Source of the DNA: Ariolimax columbianus
Lineage: Eukaryota > Mollusca > Gastropoda > Stylommatophora > Arionidae
Direction of reading: 5' to 3'
Length of the DNA stretch: 64,000 bases
Assembly (NCBI GenBank): GCA_036924085.1
Contig: JAVGWX010000013.1
Location: 63,935,157 to 63,999,156 of the forward strand
Program-made: the position numbers and the translations under genes
Shown: positions 23,480 through 33,969 of the stretch, in pieces
How positions within the stretch are numbered: position 1 is the first letter of the stretch
How the letters are laid out: every line of letters starts with the position of its first letter
The notes under the pieces: generated by a model
The model's database searches: none
Told to the model about the DNA's origin: nothing
What the model saw: the letters and a program-made list of their open reading frames with translations, nothing else

Positions 23480-23865
23480 TTGTTCTGATCCTTGCATTAA
23501 GTTGTCGTTGTCTTTGTGTCTTCTCCAGTACAGCATAATAAATCTTCTTTGTAGCCCATGGGGTCCTTGCATTAAGTTATCTTTGTCTTTGTGTCTCCTC
23601 CAGTACTGCATAATAAATCTTCTTTGTAGCCCATGGGGTCCTTGCATTGTTATCTTTGTCTTTGTGTCTCCTCCAGTACTGCATAATAAATCTTCTTTGT
23701 AGCCCATGGGGTCAGCAGCATTAAGTTATCTTTGTCTATGTGTCTCCTCCAGTACTGCATAATACATCTTCTTTGTAGCCCATGGGTTCCTTGCATTGAG
23801 TTATCTTTGTCTTTGTGTCTCCTCCAGTACTGCAAAACAAATCTTCTTTGTAGCCCATGGGGTCA
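23480..23865. repeat. Tandem repeat of about 72-76 bp, 5 units
   Basis: Each unit contains ttatctttgtctttgtgtct, cctccagtactgcataata and cttctttgtagcccatgggg. Five copies lie head to tail; one starts with agcagcatt instead of cttgcatt. The first unit resembles the sequence at 19,010-19,055 (cttgttctcatccttgcaat) at the 3' side of a LINE fragment, which suggests the unit came from a LINE 3' region. The coding frames here are repeats only. Confidence 0.85.
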
Positions 23866-24115
23866 GCAGCATTCTGTTGTTGTTTACGAACGCCCACAAT
23901 GAGTAGGTTCCCTTTTGTGCGTCCTGATAAGGGCGTTAAGTGCAAGTTGCAATAGCTTTACTAACATACGGAGTATGCTGGTGAAGGTCGACCGGGTCCT
24001 CCAGACGGTAAGGTTATGCTTGGATTAAACTGCGTGTCACTCACAACTACGGGGTTTATTTCGATTCCTCGCCTCGTTTAACAGAATTCCATGAAAACAT
24101 CCCGTTTCCACAAAG
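23866..24115 (-). mobile_element. (CAA)-tailed SINE family, copy 1
   Basis: On the minus strand this copy reads ccccgtagttgtgagtgaca, then a central block with ccttcaccagcat, a weakly conserved gcgcacaaaa-like block (here cgcacaaaagggaacctact), cattgtgggcgttcg and a short aacaacaaca tail. The same order of blocks is found at 43,430-43,640 (-), 54,485-54,755 (-) and 61,005-61,220 (+). I see no convincing tRNA-like A and B boxes, so the class is unclear. Confidence 0.65.
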
Positions 24116-24129
24116 AACTAATAGGAAGC

Positions 24130-24245
24130 GGAGGTGATGGTCTTGTCCAGTATGTTTTGTCTGACCCCCAACTAATTTGTCTGATCAGTATAGTTTGCTT
24201 GACCAAAAATAATTTGTCTGATTAGTATAGTTTGCCAGATCAGAT
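24130..24245. repeat. Short tandem block with tgatcagtatagtttg
   Basis: Three diverged units of about 35 bp carry gtctgatcagtatagtttgc or close variants. The same block, expanded, lies on the same side of the SINE copy at 54,765-55,095, so it is probably part of a larger element and not chance neighbouring sequence. Confidence 0.6.
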
Positions 24246-24249
24246 GTTA

Positions 24250-25075
24250 ATCTTCCGCCCCAGCATTCTTCTGTAAAACCCCATTCTCCGTTGCTTCAAC
24301 AGATGTATGCGCTTGCTTACTAATTATAAATGATTTACTACTATATGTCAGTACTGGATCGATGTAGTATCTAAGGACTCTCTTTCTCAGTTCCATCGAC
24401 AAGGTTTTGTTGCGCAATATTCACTTCATGGTCTGGAAGACCATTTTTGTTTTGGCTATTCTCATTTTATCTCATAATTGCATCTTCCATCCGATACTAT
24501 GTATGCGCCCAGGTGTTTAAACGTGACGCAGGATTTTGGAGTGTACGGCTTATTCGTCAATACCATTACTTCCGATCTCTTCCTATTTTAGCTTAAGACT
24601 TTGTTTTTAATTTGCTGAACTACCATCTTTACCATTTCCAGCGAATCAGTTTCATTCTGGGCTGTCAATACAATAGTATCAGCATTTCGCATATTATTTA
24701 TGTTCTGTCCGTCAATTGATATTCCAGGAATTGTTTGTATCTCTCTCAAAATGAACTCGCTGTTTAAGGAGAACAGGCCAGGGGACAGAACACAACCTTG
24801 CCTGACTCCTCTTATTATATATACATAATCTCCCCCTTGATTGTTAATTCTTTTAGCCGCACTCTGTTTCCCAATACATACGAGGTAAATGGACCCTTGC
24901 CATCAATATATAAACTTGTCAGCATCTGGCCGAGGTACATATGTTTTACCCAGTGGAACGCTTTAATATCATCTATGACACACAGATATACGTCGGCTAT
25001 CATCTCGATGGCACTCTAAATTATCGCTCTTATAATGTATAAAGCGTTGTTAGGGCCCTTTCCTTCCAAGAACCC
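24250..25075 (-). pseudogene. LINE reverse transcriptase fragment, catalytic motif lost
   Basis: Minus-strand order: a pre-motif piece (GKGPNNALYIIRAI), DVYLCVIDDIKAFHWVKH (motif A, F/YIDYTKAFD type), MLTSLYIDGKG, IRGVRQGCVLSPGLFSLNSE (motif B, intact), then MRNADTIVLTAQNETDSLEM, where the catalytic YADD has become NADT. A stop follows after KNKVLS. Further down are TFKHLGAYIVSDGR and a thumb region homologous to the fragment at 19,000-19,410. Stops and frameshifts make it inactive. Confidence 0.75.
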
Positions 25076-25385
25076 ACACTGCTCATCCTGAAACGTACTT
25101 TGCGCCCTTCCAAGAACCTTCACTGCTCGTCCCCAAACACTGTTTTTGCCCTTCCAAGAACTCACACTGCTCGTCCTCAAACACTATTTTTGCTTTTTCC
25201 AGGAACCCACTGCTCGTCCCCAAACATTGTTTTTGCCCTTCCAAGTACCCATACTGCTCGTCCCCAAACATTGTTTTTGCCCTTCCAAGTACCCATACTG
25301 CTCGTCCCCAAACATTGTTTTTGCCCTTCCAAGAACCCACGCTGCTCGTCCCCAAACATTGTTTTGCCCTTCCAAGAATCCACTT
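25076..25385 (-). repeat. 44-bp tandem repeat grown from LINE RT coding sequence
   Basis: About seven units carry ctgctcgtccccaaacattg and tttttgcccttccaag. On the minus strand one frame of the unit reads DEQYGYLEGQKQCLG, which is recognisable as the RT segment EQFGFLKGKGTRxA that should sit directly before the RT fragment at 24,250-25,075. So this array is an in-place tandem expansion of a piece of that LINE. Three overlapping 44-residue periodic frames result and are not a gene. Confidence 0.75.
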
Positions 25386-25399
25386 TTTTTTTGTTGCTT

Positions 25400-25990
25400 A
25401 GATGTGTGCCTCACTAATTTCTATGTGTTTTGCTTCCAGGTGCCACATCATCTGGTGTTTATCTTACGCTTTATCATTTTACCTACACAGCTCAGTAGAC
25501 TGATAGGCCTGTATCCATTTGGATCTGTTCTATCTTTTTCTTTCTTTGGTACTGGTATAAGTACAGCATCTTTCTATGCCTGAGGTACAATTCCCCTTTT
25601 CCAGCTTTGGTTCAAGACTGAAAGTAACTTCTTTTTTGCTGTTTTGCCCAACCCCATCAGCATTTCATTTGTTACCCAACCTTCTGGGGGCGATTTCTTT
25701 TTCTTTAAAGTTCGCATGGCCTCATTTCATTGATTATTAGTTTTGCCATCATATTCTCCTCTGGCGCCATCTTAATTTTGTTCTTCCCTTATGTCTGTAG
25801 GGACATCAATGTCGTTTGCTCTGGCATAGTGTTCTATAAAGGCGTTTGCTGCTTTTTTTCTTCCAATAAGCATGTTGTCACCCTGCTTGATGGTAATTTG
25901 TTTATTTGATGGCTCTGACTAGATTCCATAGTTTGTTCCCTTTATTATCTAGGTGGAGTCTTTCTGGTTTGTTTTGTCAAATGCGGGTGC
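25400..25990 (-). pseudogene. LINE fragment of the 34-37 kb family (pre-RT to RT fingers)
   Basis: Minus-strand pieces NKGNKLWNLVRAI, KQITIKQGDNM, APEENMMAKLIINEM, KAGKGELYLRH and NGYRPISLLSCVGK (the last in a shifted frame) follow, in order, residues about 415-600 of the open frame at 33,970-36,099. Stops and frame changes are frequent. Both ends are cut: the 44-bp array abuts the 3' side and nothing of the endonuclease is present. Confidence 0.7.
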
Positions 25991-26429
25991 AAGAAGGTGT
26001 GTATGGATATCAGTTTATGCACATTTCAGTTCATATTTCAATTTCATTGCTGTAATTGATTTGTATTGAAAAAATAAAAAATTTAATTTCTTTTAAAACC
26101 CACTCGTCTAACCCGTCCCGTGACTTTGACGCCTCCATGTAGGTTCAAGGTTCAGCTCAGTGTAAAAACGCTACCTTACACAAGTAGAATGGAATCAGAT
26201 CTGGTTCCTCCCCATAAGTCATGTAAATAAGGCGACCACGAGAAAGAGAAAGTTGGTCGGGTGGAAAATATTTACTTACATTCCGTGTCGAAACACCATG
26301 TCACACGGCATCCGTCCAGTATTCAGCAACTTGAGCTGCCTTTTCGTTCGCCTCCATCATGTCGTTCAACTCACATGTCATCAGATGATCTTGGTCCTGA
26401 ACTGCGCCGCATTCACATGTGTCGACATC
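25991..26429. other. No gene seen
   Basis: No supported coding motif. A short A/T run (gaaaaaataaaaaatttaat) sits at about 26,066. A plus-strand frame over 26,261-26,653 is the antisense of LINE sequence. Confidence 0.4.
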
Positions 26430-29090
26430 TGAGTATCCCTATTTCTTCAAATTCACTCTGCATCTTGAGACACCATTTCGAAGTCTTTTCATTGCCTTCC
26501 ACACAGCGTAGGGCAGGTGGCGTCCAGGCGCAGCGTCTTTCTTGGGATCTATCCATGGATCCTGCATTGTTTCGCGCCACCTCTCTATGCGCCGACCTTC
26601 CGGGCTTGTCTGGATGGACTCTGTCGATTTTAAGAAACTATGTCTTGATTTAAGTTTTGTGGTTTGTTCCTGATGGCAAAACATCGGGTGTCTAAGGTTA
26701 TGTTCCTGTTTGCCCTCGCTCGATTTCCGCAGCTACACCTCTTCTTATATCATGTGGTGCAATGCCAATTAAGGGATATATTATGTTTGTGGGCTTGGGT
26801 TTAAGGCACCCCGACACTATCCTGCCCATCGCGTTCACTGCTGTATCATCGTGTTTTCCATGGGTGGAGTTTTTCCAGACTGGGGCTATATATTCCGCTG
26901 CGGAAAGGCATAGGGCAATCGCTGATGTGGGTACGACTGTTGGCTGAGCACCGCATGTTGTGCCAGTCAATTTTCGGATAATGGTGTTTCTCGCATGTAC
27001 ATTACGCTTTGTCTCCTGACAGTGTCATAAAGGATAATGTGCGATCCAACTTGACACTCAGGTATTTGGGAGCCGAGCAATGTTCAAGATTCTGTCCTTG
27101 CCATCTGATCTGCAGTTCTCTGTTTGCCTCTCTGTTCTTGTGGTAATAGGCCCATACCTGAGTTTTTCTAGGGTTGCGTTTTAGGTGGTTTTCCCGATAA
27201 TACTCTGCGAGGTAATTCAGAGAGCGTGTTAGTTTACCGTCTACCTCCTCTAAGCCATTAGCCTGACCAGCGACTGATGTGTCATCGGCGTATATACATT
27301 TCTTTTGTCAGTATCCATAGGTTAGTCTTTGGTATAGATGTTGTATATCATAAGATCAAGAACACTTTCTTGAGCCAGGCCGTAGGTTTGATTTTGCCAA
27401 CTACATAGAATTGCATGTTTTGAAGTACGCATTTGATTATGTTAGACAGACACAGTCTTTCGTCATGTTGTATAACTTTGTCTGCAACCTACGATGATTT
27501 ACTGTGTCCTAGGCAGCGCTTAGGTCTATATGTGCCACTCCAGTCACCTGGTTGCGCTCGAAACCATCCTCTATTATGTGTGTTAATTTGAGGATTTGAC
27601 TACTGCAATATCTCCCAGGTCTGAATCCAACGTGTTCCTTGATCAGCCTCGAGTCTATCCAGGGAGAGATGCGGTTCAGAATCATCATTTCAAAAACCTT
27701 GTATAGGTAGCATAAGAGCGACACTGGTGGAAAATTCGTTGGGTCTGTTGGAGTTTTCCCAGGCTTTAATAGGCCAACCACGTGTGCTTTCCTCCATTTT
27801 TGGGGCATATTTAAGGATTCGATGCATATGTTCATGAGACTTAGTAGGCAATTGATTGTTATTGGTCCAAACTGTTTTATTTGCTCTGTTCTCAAGTCGT
27901 CGGGTCGGCTGCTTTATTAGATTTTGTTAGGTTTATTGCTGCTCTTAATTCTTCAGTTGTGAAAGGTGCGCCCACTATATCAATCTTGACCTCCCGTTGC
28001 CGTTGGGTTCTTGTTTGTCCCGTTTTATATTTGGTTTGACCATCCATCAGTAATTGGTGGGCCAATTGGTCAGGAGTAACTTGAGTTATTCCAGGAGGAG
28101 CACATGTTGGGTCACTGCTGAGGTTCTTAATGAGTTCATATGCTCGCCTGCTGTTTTGCTTCATGTCCAAGTCTTTCACCAGGCTGCGCAACTTTTGCGT
28201 TTTGAATTCTGAGATGACATGAAGGAAATTTTCTCCAGCCTGGATGGTTTCCTCACCGAAGGGGTCTGTTTCGAACAACAGTTTATATTGCTCGTACAGT
28301 GCCTTTGAGTCATCGTTTAATCCAGGAATGTCCTTGATCGGCATCCTCGTGGGATGTCTTCTGGGGATTAATGTCGTTAATTCTATGAAAGCGTCATAGT
28401 TTGCAGTCTTATGTTCTAACTTGGACAGCTCTATCTCTAGGTCACATAAAATTGGTGCCCAATTAGCGAGTTTAAAATTGAATCGTCGTTTGAAGACTAC
28501 GTTCGCTGGTTCGACCATTGCTTTAATACTACATATAATGGGTCTATGTTGAGTTCTTGGAATAGGTTCTCCAATATTTTTTGTCACATGATTAAATATT
28601 TGAGTACTGACAAAAATATTGTCAGGAATATATCCCCTTTACCATCTGCCACTGTGAAAAGATGCTGGTAGTTTTAGGTCATGTAAGAGTAGTAGGCCGG
28701 TGGTCTCAGCCCATCTCTCACATTTTTCACCATCGACGTCTGTCTCTCATTGCTGTCTCTCATTGCTGTCTCTCAATGCTGTGTCATTTGAAATCGTCCA
28801 TGATTTTTTTAGTTTTCCGGGTTCTGAAATTGGCAGGTTCTTGACACTCGAAATCGTCAATGGGTGGCGTGAATATTGACGTCGCTGTGGAAGACTTGGT
28901 TTGGATTACAATAGTCTCTATGTTTCCTCCATGAGACTGATATACTGAATCGATGTCTCGGTCTGTTGATTCGAACATAATGTTACTATATTTCTGATGG
29001 TGTGTCTCTGCAACATGTTTCATTCCCTGTATATTAGGTCTTTGACCAGCGATTACACGATGGGTCTCTTGTGTCATTAGGACATTGTAA
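26430..29090 (-). pseudogene. Jockey-like LINE, nearly whole, 5'-truncated and frameshifted
   Basis: Minus-strand order: part of an apurinic endonuclease-like domain (29,077-28,590, diverged; QHRPIICSIKAMVE gives the terminal H of the SDH motif), a linker, ELRAAINLTKSNKAADP, then after a +1 shift near 27,895 the RT: LLKPGKTPTDPTNFPPVSLL, EHVGFRPGRYCSSQILKLTH, VAHIDLSAA-stop, and IYADDTSVAGQANGLEEVDG with an intact YADD at about 27,280-27,294. The C-terminus has CLSAAEYIAPVWKNSTHGK, IVSGCLKPKPTNIIYPLIG and LPYAVWKAMKRLRNGVSRC, followed by a Cys/His stretch in another frame. No RNase H domain is seen. At least one stop after motif A and several shifts make it dead. Confidence 0.75.
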
Positions 29091-29102
29091 TTGCGCTGTT
29101 AT

Positions 29103-29125
29103 CTATATATATATATATATCTTAT
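29103..29125. repeat. (TA)n microsatellite
   Basis: A run of about eleven TA units just 5' of the jockey-like LINE remnant. Confidence 0.9.
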
Positions 29126-29525
29126 ATATCCGATAAAATTACTTCTTTTTCGCTGGATAACCTTTCGATGTTGTTTGAAATCAACACGAGTGCTGGTTTA
29201 TGAATTGGTTTGTGATTCATGGGGGTTTTGTGCTGAAAGAATTAGGTAACTAGATAAGTTATTAGGGAGACACACAGAGGGAGTGAGAGTAAGAGTAAGA
29301 AATATCAGCGCGAGAACATATATTGTCTTCCACAGGAAAATTAGCAGTTAGTGAGACAAAAAGATATAATTCATATACCAGGGGAGTTCTTTTTCATCCG
29401 ATTGACGCAGTGCGCCCGAAATAATAAGGCGGATCTGGCTTGCTGCCTCCGTTATGAGCCACCTACGCCACGTATGGAATAATGATAGACACTCTCTCGG
29501 ATCCAAAAAACGAATTTGTCAGAGC

Positions 29526-29626
29526 TGTGTGATTCATGTCCTCCTGTGTGATTCATGTCCTCCTGTGTGATTCATGTCCTCCTGTGTGATTCATGTCCTC
29601 CTGTGTGATTCATGTCCTCCTGTGTG
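29526..29626. repeat. 19-bp tandem repeat, about 5 units
   Basis: The unit tgtgtgattcatgtcctcc repeats with essentially no change, so the array is recent. It abuts the LINE fragment that follows. Confidence 0.9.
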
Positions 29627-30010
29627 GTTCAGAGACTTCACTTAAAGAGGACATATCAAGACTCGATGCGTTCCACATGGGCAACCAGTGACATATCTTC
29701 GGTATCCTGTGGTCTAATCGTATCCGTGTTGTCGCTGTGTCTACAAAGACGATTTTTTTCCTCCATCTCAGTCACTCTGGCACGCCGCAGCCTGTCTGTG
29801 TATGGTCACGTGGTATGCCTGGACCAGGAAGTTCTGGTTACCAGATCATGTTCAAGTAGCTATGTGTAACAACGGTCTCCCACCGGCCGACTGAAGAAGC
29901 CCCCGATCTACATGGCTCCGGCAAATAGTAGTCTCTCCTTCAGTAGTGGCCGAGATTTGGTGACAAGCCTCAGTAGTTGGACATGGCAGTGATCGATCGA
30001 TGCAACGGGT
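29627..30010 (+). pseudogene. LINE RT C-terminal fragment
   Basis: Plus-strand pieces in changing frames: SRLDAFHMGNQ-stop-HIFGILW and SNRIR (equivalent of the LxxFHxRCLRxILGIRWxDRI motif), then VTLARRSLSVYGHVVCLDQE (xRRRLxWxGHVxRMD type), and PPTEEAPDLHGSG-like text matching the Pro/Arg-rich tail. Three or more frame changes and stops. The palm and everything upstream are missing. Confidence 0.55.
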
Positions 30011-30049
30011 CTTAGATGCCAAAGCGAACATTATTATTAAAGACGGAGT

Positions 30050-30165
30050 GAGAGTCAGTATTAAAGAGAGAGATAGAGATGAAGAGAGATAATGCGAGGG
30101 AGAGAGATTAGGGAGGGGGGGGCGGGGGGGGGGGCAAAGAGAGAGAGAGAGAGAGAGAGAGATGA
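30050..30165. repeat. Purine tract: (GA)n and a long G run
   Basis: The plus strand is nearly pure purine: gagagatagagatgaagaga, then a G run with one C (about 30,113-30,134), then (GA)n to about 30,162. The G run could form a G-quadruplex and the GA tract a triplex. Confidence 0.9.
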
Positions 30166-30179
30166 TGGATCTAAAGAGA

Positions 30180-30530
30180 AATAAAAATGCAATTAACTTT
30201 TGACCGAATCAAATAAAATGATTCAGACTTTTGAAACAATCAATGTTGGATTTATCGATACACACAATGTGATCGAATGATATTATCTTTTACCAAAACA
30301 ATAACCACATCACTAAAATAACAACAACAATGAACGTACTTTGTCTGTTTCTACAATCTGTGATCAGAATAGAAGACTTCTGCAGAGAGGTGAATCTGTT
30401 TGTGAAGCTAGTGTCTGTAGACTGGGGCTTATATTCTGTCCGAGTGAGACATCTGACGTCAGTTAAACAGTACAACCTAATACAACTTTTAATTTTTGTA
30501 ACTATTTTGTTGATTATCAAATGCCAGATT
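30180..30530. other. No gene seen; left flank of the rDNA-headed element
   Basis: AT-rich flank. The base before the element is the final t of atgccagatt (30,521-30,530). I could not find a matching direct repeat after the element's 3' tail at 37,819. Confidence 0.5.
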
Positions 30531-31165
30531 ATCTGGGGTAGTTGTCTCGCCGCGGCGACTCAATTTCAACCAGTGTTCGTAAAGCGATCTCAGTCCCGCC
30601 AGGCGGAGCGATAGCGCGGGCTTGCGGAAAACGCTCGCCTGCCTTTCCCCGTAGTGCGAATTGGGTGCGGTTTGTGGTAGTGGCTCCTCCACCGAGGTGC
30701 GCTAGTCTGGTCCGTATCAGGAAACGTGGTCCGTCCGTGGTGATTTATCTAAGGCTTATAGCAGAGCTCGACAGTACGTCTCGCTGGTGGTCCGACTCTC
30801 GCAAAGAGCTTGTGACCGGCAAATGGAAAGCAGGAATCGTTGCCTCGAGGCCCTGCGTTCTCCCTACGGAGAAGAAGGGCAGGCCAAATTGTGTCTCTAG
30901 TCCCAGTGAAATTCGTCGCCGAGGTCGTTGGGATCCGTTCTGCACAGAGCGCTGCCATCCCTCCTCAAGCGAGCCCGGTCGGTCGGTCGGTCGTCTGGTG
31001 CGTGTGGGAGGCCCCTGTCAGGCGGTCTTAGGTCGACGGAGTGAGGGACGGGTGGAACAAACCGTCCGTCCCGTCAGTCGGTCCCTGCGGCCGTCGTCCC
31101 AGCGAGGCTTTTTACACACCCTTCCTCCGCCGACCGGTGTGTGCTGTACGTACGTCTCCGACAGA
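30531..31165 (+). promoter_or_regulatory. Putative pre-rRNA 5' ETS, used as element 5' region
   Basis: GC-rich sequence (cggtcggtcggtcggtcgtc, ccgtccgtcccgtcagtcgg) directly upstream of the 18S start, in the place of the external transcribed spacer. Both element copies begin at exactly the same base 635 or 633 bp before 18S, which would fit the RNA polymerase I transcription start. I infer that Pol I transcripts may have supplied the retrotransposition template. The true promoter lies upstream of the start site and I cannot see it. An open frame of 249 codons over 30,542-31,291 is low-complexity GC coding noise. Confidence 0.55.
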
Positions 31166-32332
31166 TATCTGGTTGATCCTGCCAGTAGTCATATGCTTGT
31201 CTCAAAGATTAAGCCATGCATGTCTAAGTTCACACTGTCTCACGGTGAAACCGCGAATGGCTCATTAAATCAGTCGAGGTTCCTTAGATGACACGATCCT
31301 ACTTGGATAACTGTGGCAATTCTAGAGCTAATACATGCTTACCAAGCTCCGACCCTCGCGGAAAGAGCGCTTTTATTAGTTCAAAACCAATCGTCGTTTC
31401 CCCTCGCGGGGTTGCGGCGTCCCCACTGGTGACTCTGGATAACTTTGTGCTGATCGCATGGCCTCATGTGCCGGCGACGCATCTTTCAAATGTCTGCCCT
31501 ATCAAATGTCGATGGTACGTGACATGCCTACCATGTTTGTAACGGGTAACGGGGAATCAGGGTTCGATTCCGGAGAGGGAGCATGAGAAACGGCTACCAC
31601 ATCCAAGGAAGGCAGCAGGCGCGCAACTTACCCACTCCCGGCACGGGGAGGTAGTGACGAAAAATAACAATACGGGACTCTTTCGAGGCCCCGTAATTGG
31701 AATGAGTACACTTTAAACCCTTTAACGAGGATCTATTGGAGGGCAAGTCTGGTGCCAGCAGCCGCGGTAATTCCAGCTCCAATAGCGTATATTAAAGTTG
31801 TTGCAGTTAAAAAGCTCGTAGTTGGATCTCAGGCGCAGGCGGGCGGTCCGGCTCGCGCCGGTTCACTGCCCGTTGTCTCCTGCCCTACCGTCTGCCGGCT
31901 CTCTCCCACGGGTGCTCTTCGCTGAGCGTCCTGGGTGGCCGGCGCGTTTACTTTGAAAAAATTAGAGTGTTCAAAGCAGGCCTCGGCTGCCTGAATAATG
32001 GTGCATGGAATAATGGAATAGGACCTCGGTTCTATTTTGTTGGTTTTCGGAACTGGAGGTAATGATTAACAGGGACAAACGGGGGCATTCGTATTGCGGC
32101 GTTAGAGGTGAAATTCTTGGATCGCCGCAAGACGAGCTACTGCGAAAGCATTTGTCAAGAATGTTTTCATTAATCAAGAACGAAAGTCAGAGGCGCGAAG
32201 ACGATCAGATACCGTCGTAGTTCTGACCATAAACGATGCCGACTAGCGATCCGCAGGAGTTGCTTCGATGACTCTGCGGGCAGCTTCCGGGAAACCAAAG
32301 TGTTTGGGTTCCGGGGGAAGTATGGTTGCAAA

Positions 32333-32381
<49 letters not shown>

Positions 32382-32405
32382 GCGGCTTAATTTGACTCAA
32401 CACGG
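31166..32405 (+). rRNA. 18S rRNA, 5' two thirds (1,240 bp, truncated)
   Basis: It starts tatctggttgatcctgccag (the usual form is tacctggttgat) and follows the eukaryotic small-subunit order: gtctcaaagattaagccatg, cgcgaatggctcattaaat, ctagagctaatacatgc, gccagcagccgcggtaattc (the 530 loop, intact here), aaattagagtgttcaaagca, aaggaattgacggaagggca and tttgactcaacacgg. It then breaks off: the sequence that should follow (gaaacctcacccggcccg) is missing, so the 3' third, including the decoding site, is absent. It cannot make a functional rRNA. The variable segment with ggcgggcggtccggctcgc and cctgggtggccggcgcgtt suggests a heterobranch gastropod. Confidence 0.9.
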
Positions 32406-33080
32406 CCAACACTGAAATGATTGACATGCCGAGACCACTCTTCTGGGGCTTAATATGGAACTGGTGCTGGACTTAGACCCCCAGAAATCTGGAGTTATGC
32501 CCCCTGTGGCTCGGTTTTGTCTGCATCCAGTGTTTGATAAAGGAATTGACGGAAGAGCACTATCAGGAGTGGAGCCTGAGACCTAAGTTAACTTAACACG
32601 CCAATAATGCAGAATGACTATCAAAAAGTACACCTTCGTGGGGTCTAATAGAGAACATGTGCTGGAATTAGACCCTCGAAAATTTTGGGGCTACCCTCTT
32701 GATTGTCTCGCTAAGGGAATTGACGGAAGGGCACCACCAGGTGTGGAACCTGCGGCTTAATTTGACTGAACACGCCAATACTGTAGAACAACTGACAAAT
32801 CGAGAGCACTGCCGTTTGGGTCTAATAATGAACGTACGCTGGTATTAGACTCACGGATGACAAGTCAGCTCCCAAACACTCAAATGAAAGAACGCTACGG
32901 AAATCGTGTTTAACTCCGCAGAAACCGCAGATTTCAAATACCTGGTCATTGACAAACAAAAGCCCTCAATAAATTCGTCTGACCAAATAGTGAACGGGTG
33001 CTGGAAATAGATCATCTGAAGACAGGTCAGTTTTACCCTACAAATGACAGGGCGTTGCTACGGAAAACCAGCTCAAATCG
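32343..33080 (+). repeat. Tandem units derived from 18S (about 175-195 bp each)
   Basis: The 18S segment ggaattgacggaagggcacc followed by accaggagtggagcctgcgg recurs at about 32,346, 32,539 and 32,713, increasingly altered. Each is followed by cacgccaa, a diverged attgac block and a gctgg-a-ttagac motif. Weaker later units carry only gtgctggaaatagatc and gctacggaaa (about 32,995-33,075). So the stretch grew by tandem duplication of 18S nucleotides near 1,180-1,300 plus new sequence. The minus-strand copy has two clear units instead of three. Confidence 0.8.
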
Positions 33081-33969
33081 AGAGGAGCCGCAGACACTTT
33101 GGTTCACGTACCAGGCTGATAAGCCAAGGGCGCGAGGCTACCATGTGGGGGATTACGGCCGAACCCTGGTAAGCCGTAATCCCGCCCAAAATCTCAGCAC
33201 CACTGCAATGGGAGGCTCCTACATGATCGGGACCTAGGGCTTGCGCCTCAGCCCTATCAGGTAGAGCCACAGTATGAGGTCCTTGCCGTCCGCCAATCAA
33301 AGCGGGCGGACAACTGCTTGATACTCACCCTATACGGCGTTGGGGTGCGAAAACACCAACCAAAGACTTAGTACCTGGTCGGGGTGTCGAAAACAGTAGA
33401 GCAGCCACCTCACTGTGAACTGTCAAGACTCAACCACTGACCATGAGAGTTGTCCGCACACCAGGCGATCAACATCTCTGTGACATTACCAGGCTTGTCC
33501 TCTGGCGAAATGCACTCCGGCTACGATATCTACCTCTGTACGTTATCAGCCATAACTATCATGCTGGACGCAGAAGAGATGCAGACCAGCGGACATTGCA
33601 CACCTGCCCCACTGTGTCAACACCCCAGGTGGCGGGGAATGCTAGGCGTACCATCCCTGCATAGAAGCCAAGAAAACAAAGGGAAAAAGAGATACCCCAC
33701 TCACATGCAAATGCTACGTTTCTGGCAGGACGTGACGATCCTGGGATACAGACACACTGGACTGCCTCTCTTCCGGGTAAACCAGTCCATCTCATATATC
33801 ATATCATCATTGCACCCTATAGACACGAGTAGTGAAGACTCGAAAGTCTGGTAAGACAACTTCTATAGGAGAGAAAACTCTGATCGTAAACAACTGCTGC
33901 CTTGCAGATAGGCTGGGGACAGCCAAAGGCTAAGGAGGGCATCCCTACAGAAACGCCTGTTGAAATCGG
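33081..33969 (+). other. Linker between rDNA-derived part and endonuclease
   Basis: Homologous to 49,030-50,010 (opposite strand) but more diverged than the rDNA part, with indels. Frames of 73-134 codons occur, none with a recognised motif and none preserved between the two copies, so I do not call a gag-like first protein. A shared stretch before the coding start, caacgtaaat (about 34,006), marks the place where the other copy loses the coding part. Confidence 0.55.

Noticed and set aside
30531..30560. Target-site duplication for the plus-strand rDNA-headed copy
   Set aside because: I compared the last bases of the left flank (atgccagatt) with the sequence after the GAA tail (acagtacacgtgaacaagat) and found no convincing match.
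30542..31291. 249-codon frame over ETS and 18S, and antisense frames at 51,882-52,382
   Set aside because: They overlap rDNA; GC-rich sequence gives long frames. No protein motif.
31166..32405. A functional 18S rRNA gene
   Set aside because: The 3' third is missing and replaced by diverged tandem units. No ITS, 5.8S or 28S follows.
33450..33854. 134-codon frame as a gag-like first protein of the LINE
   Set aside because: The frame is not kept in the homologous linker at 49,326-49,760, and there is no zinc knuckle or RRM-like motif.
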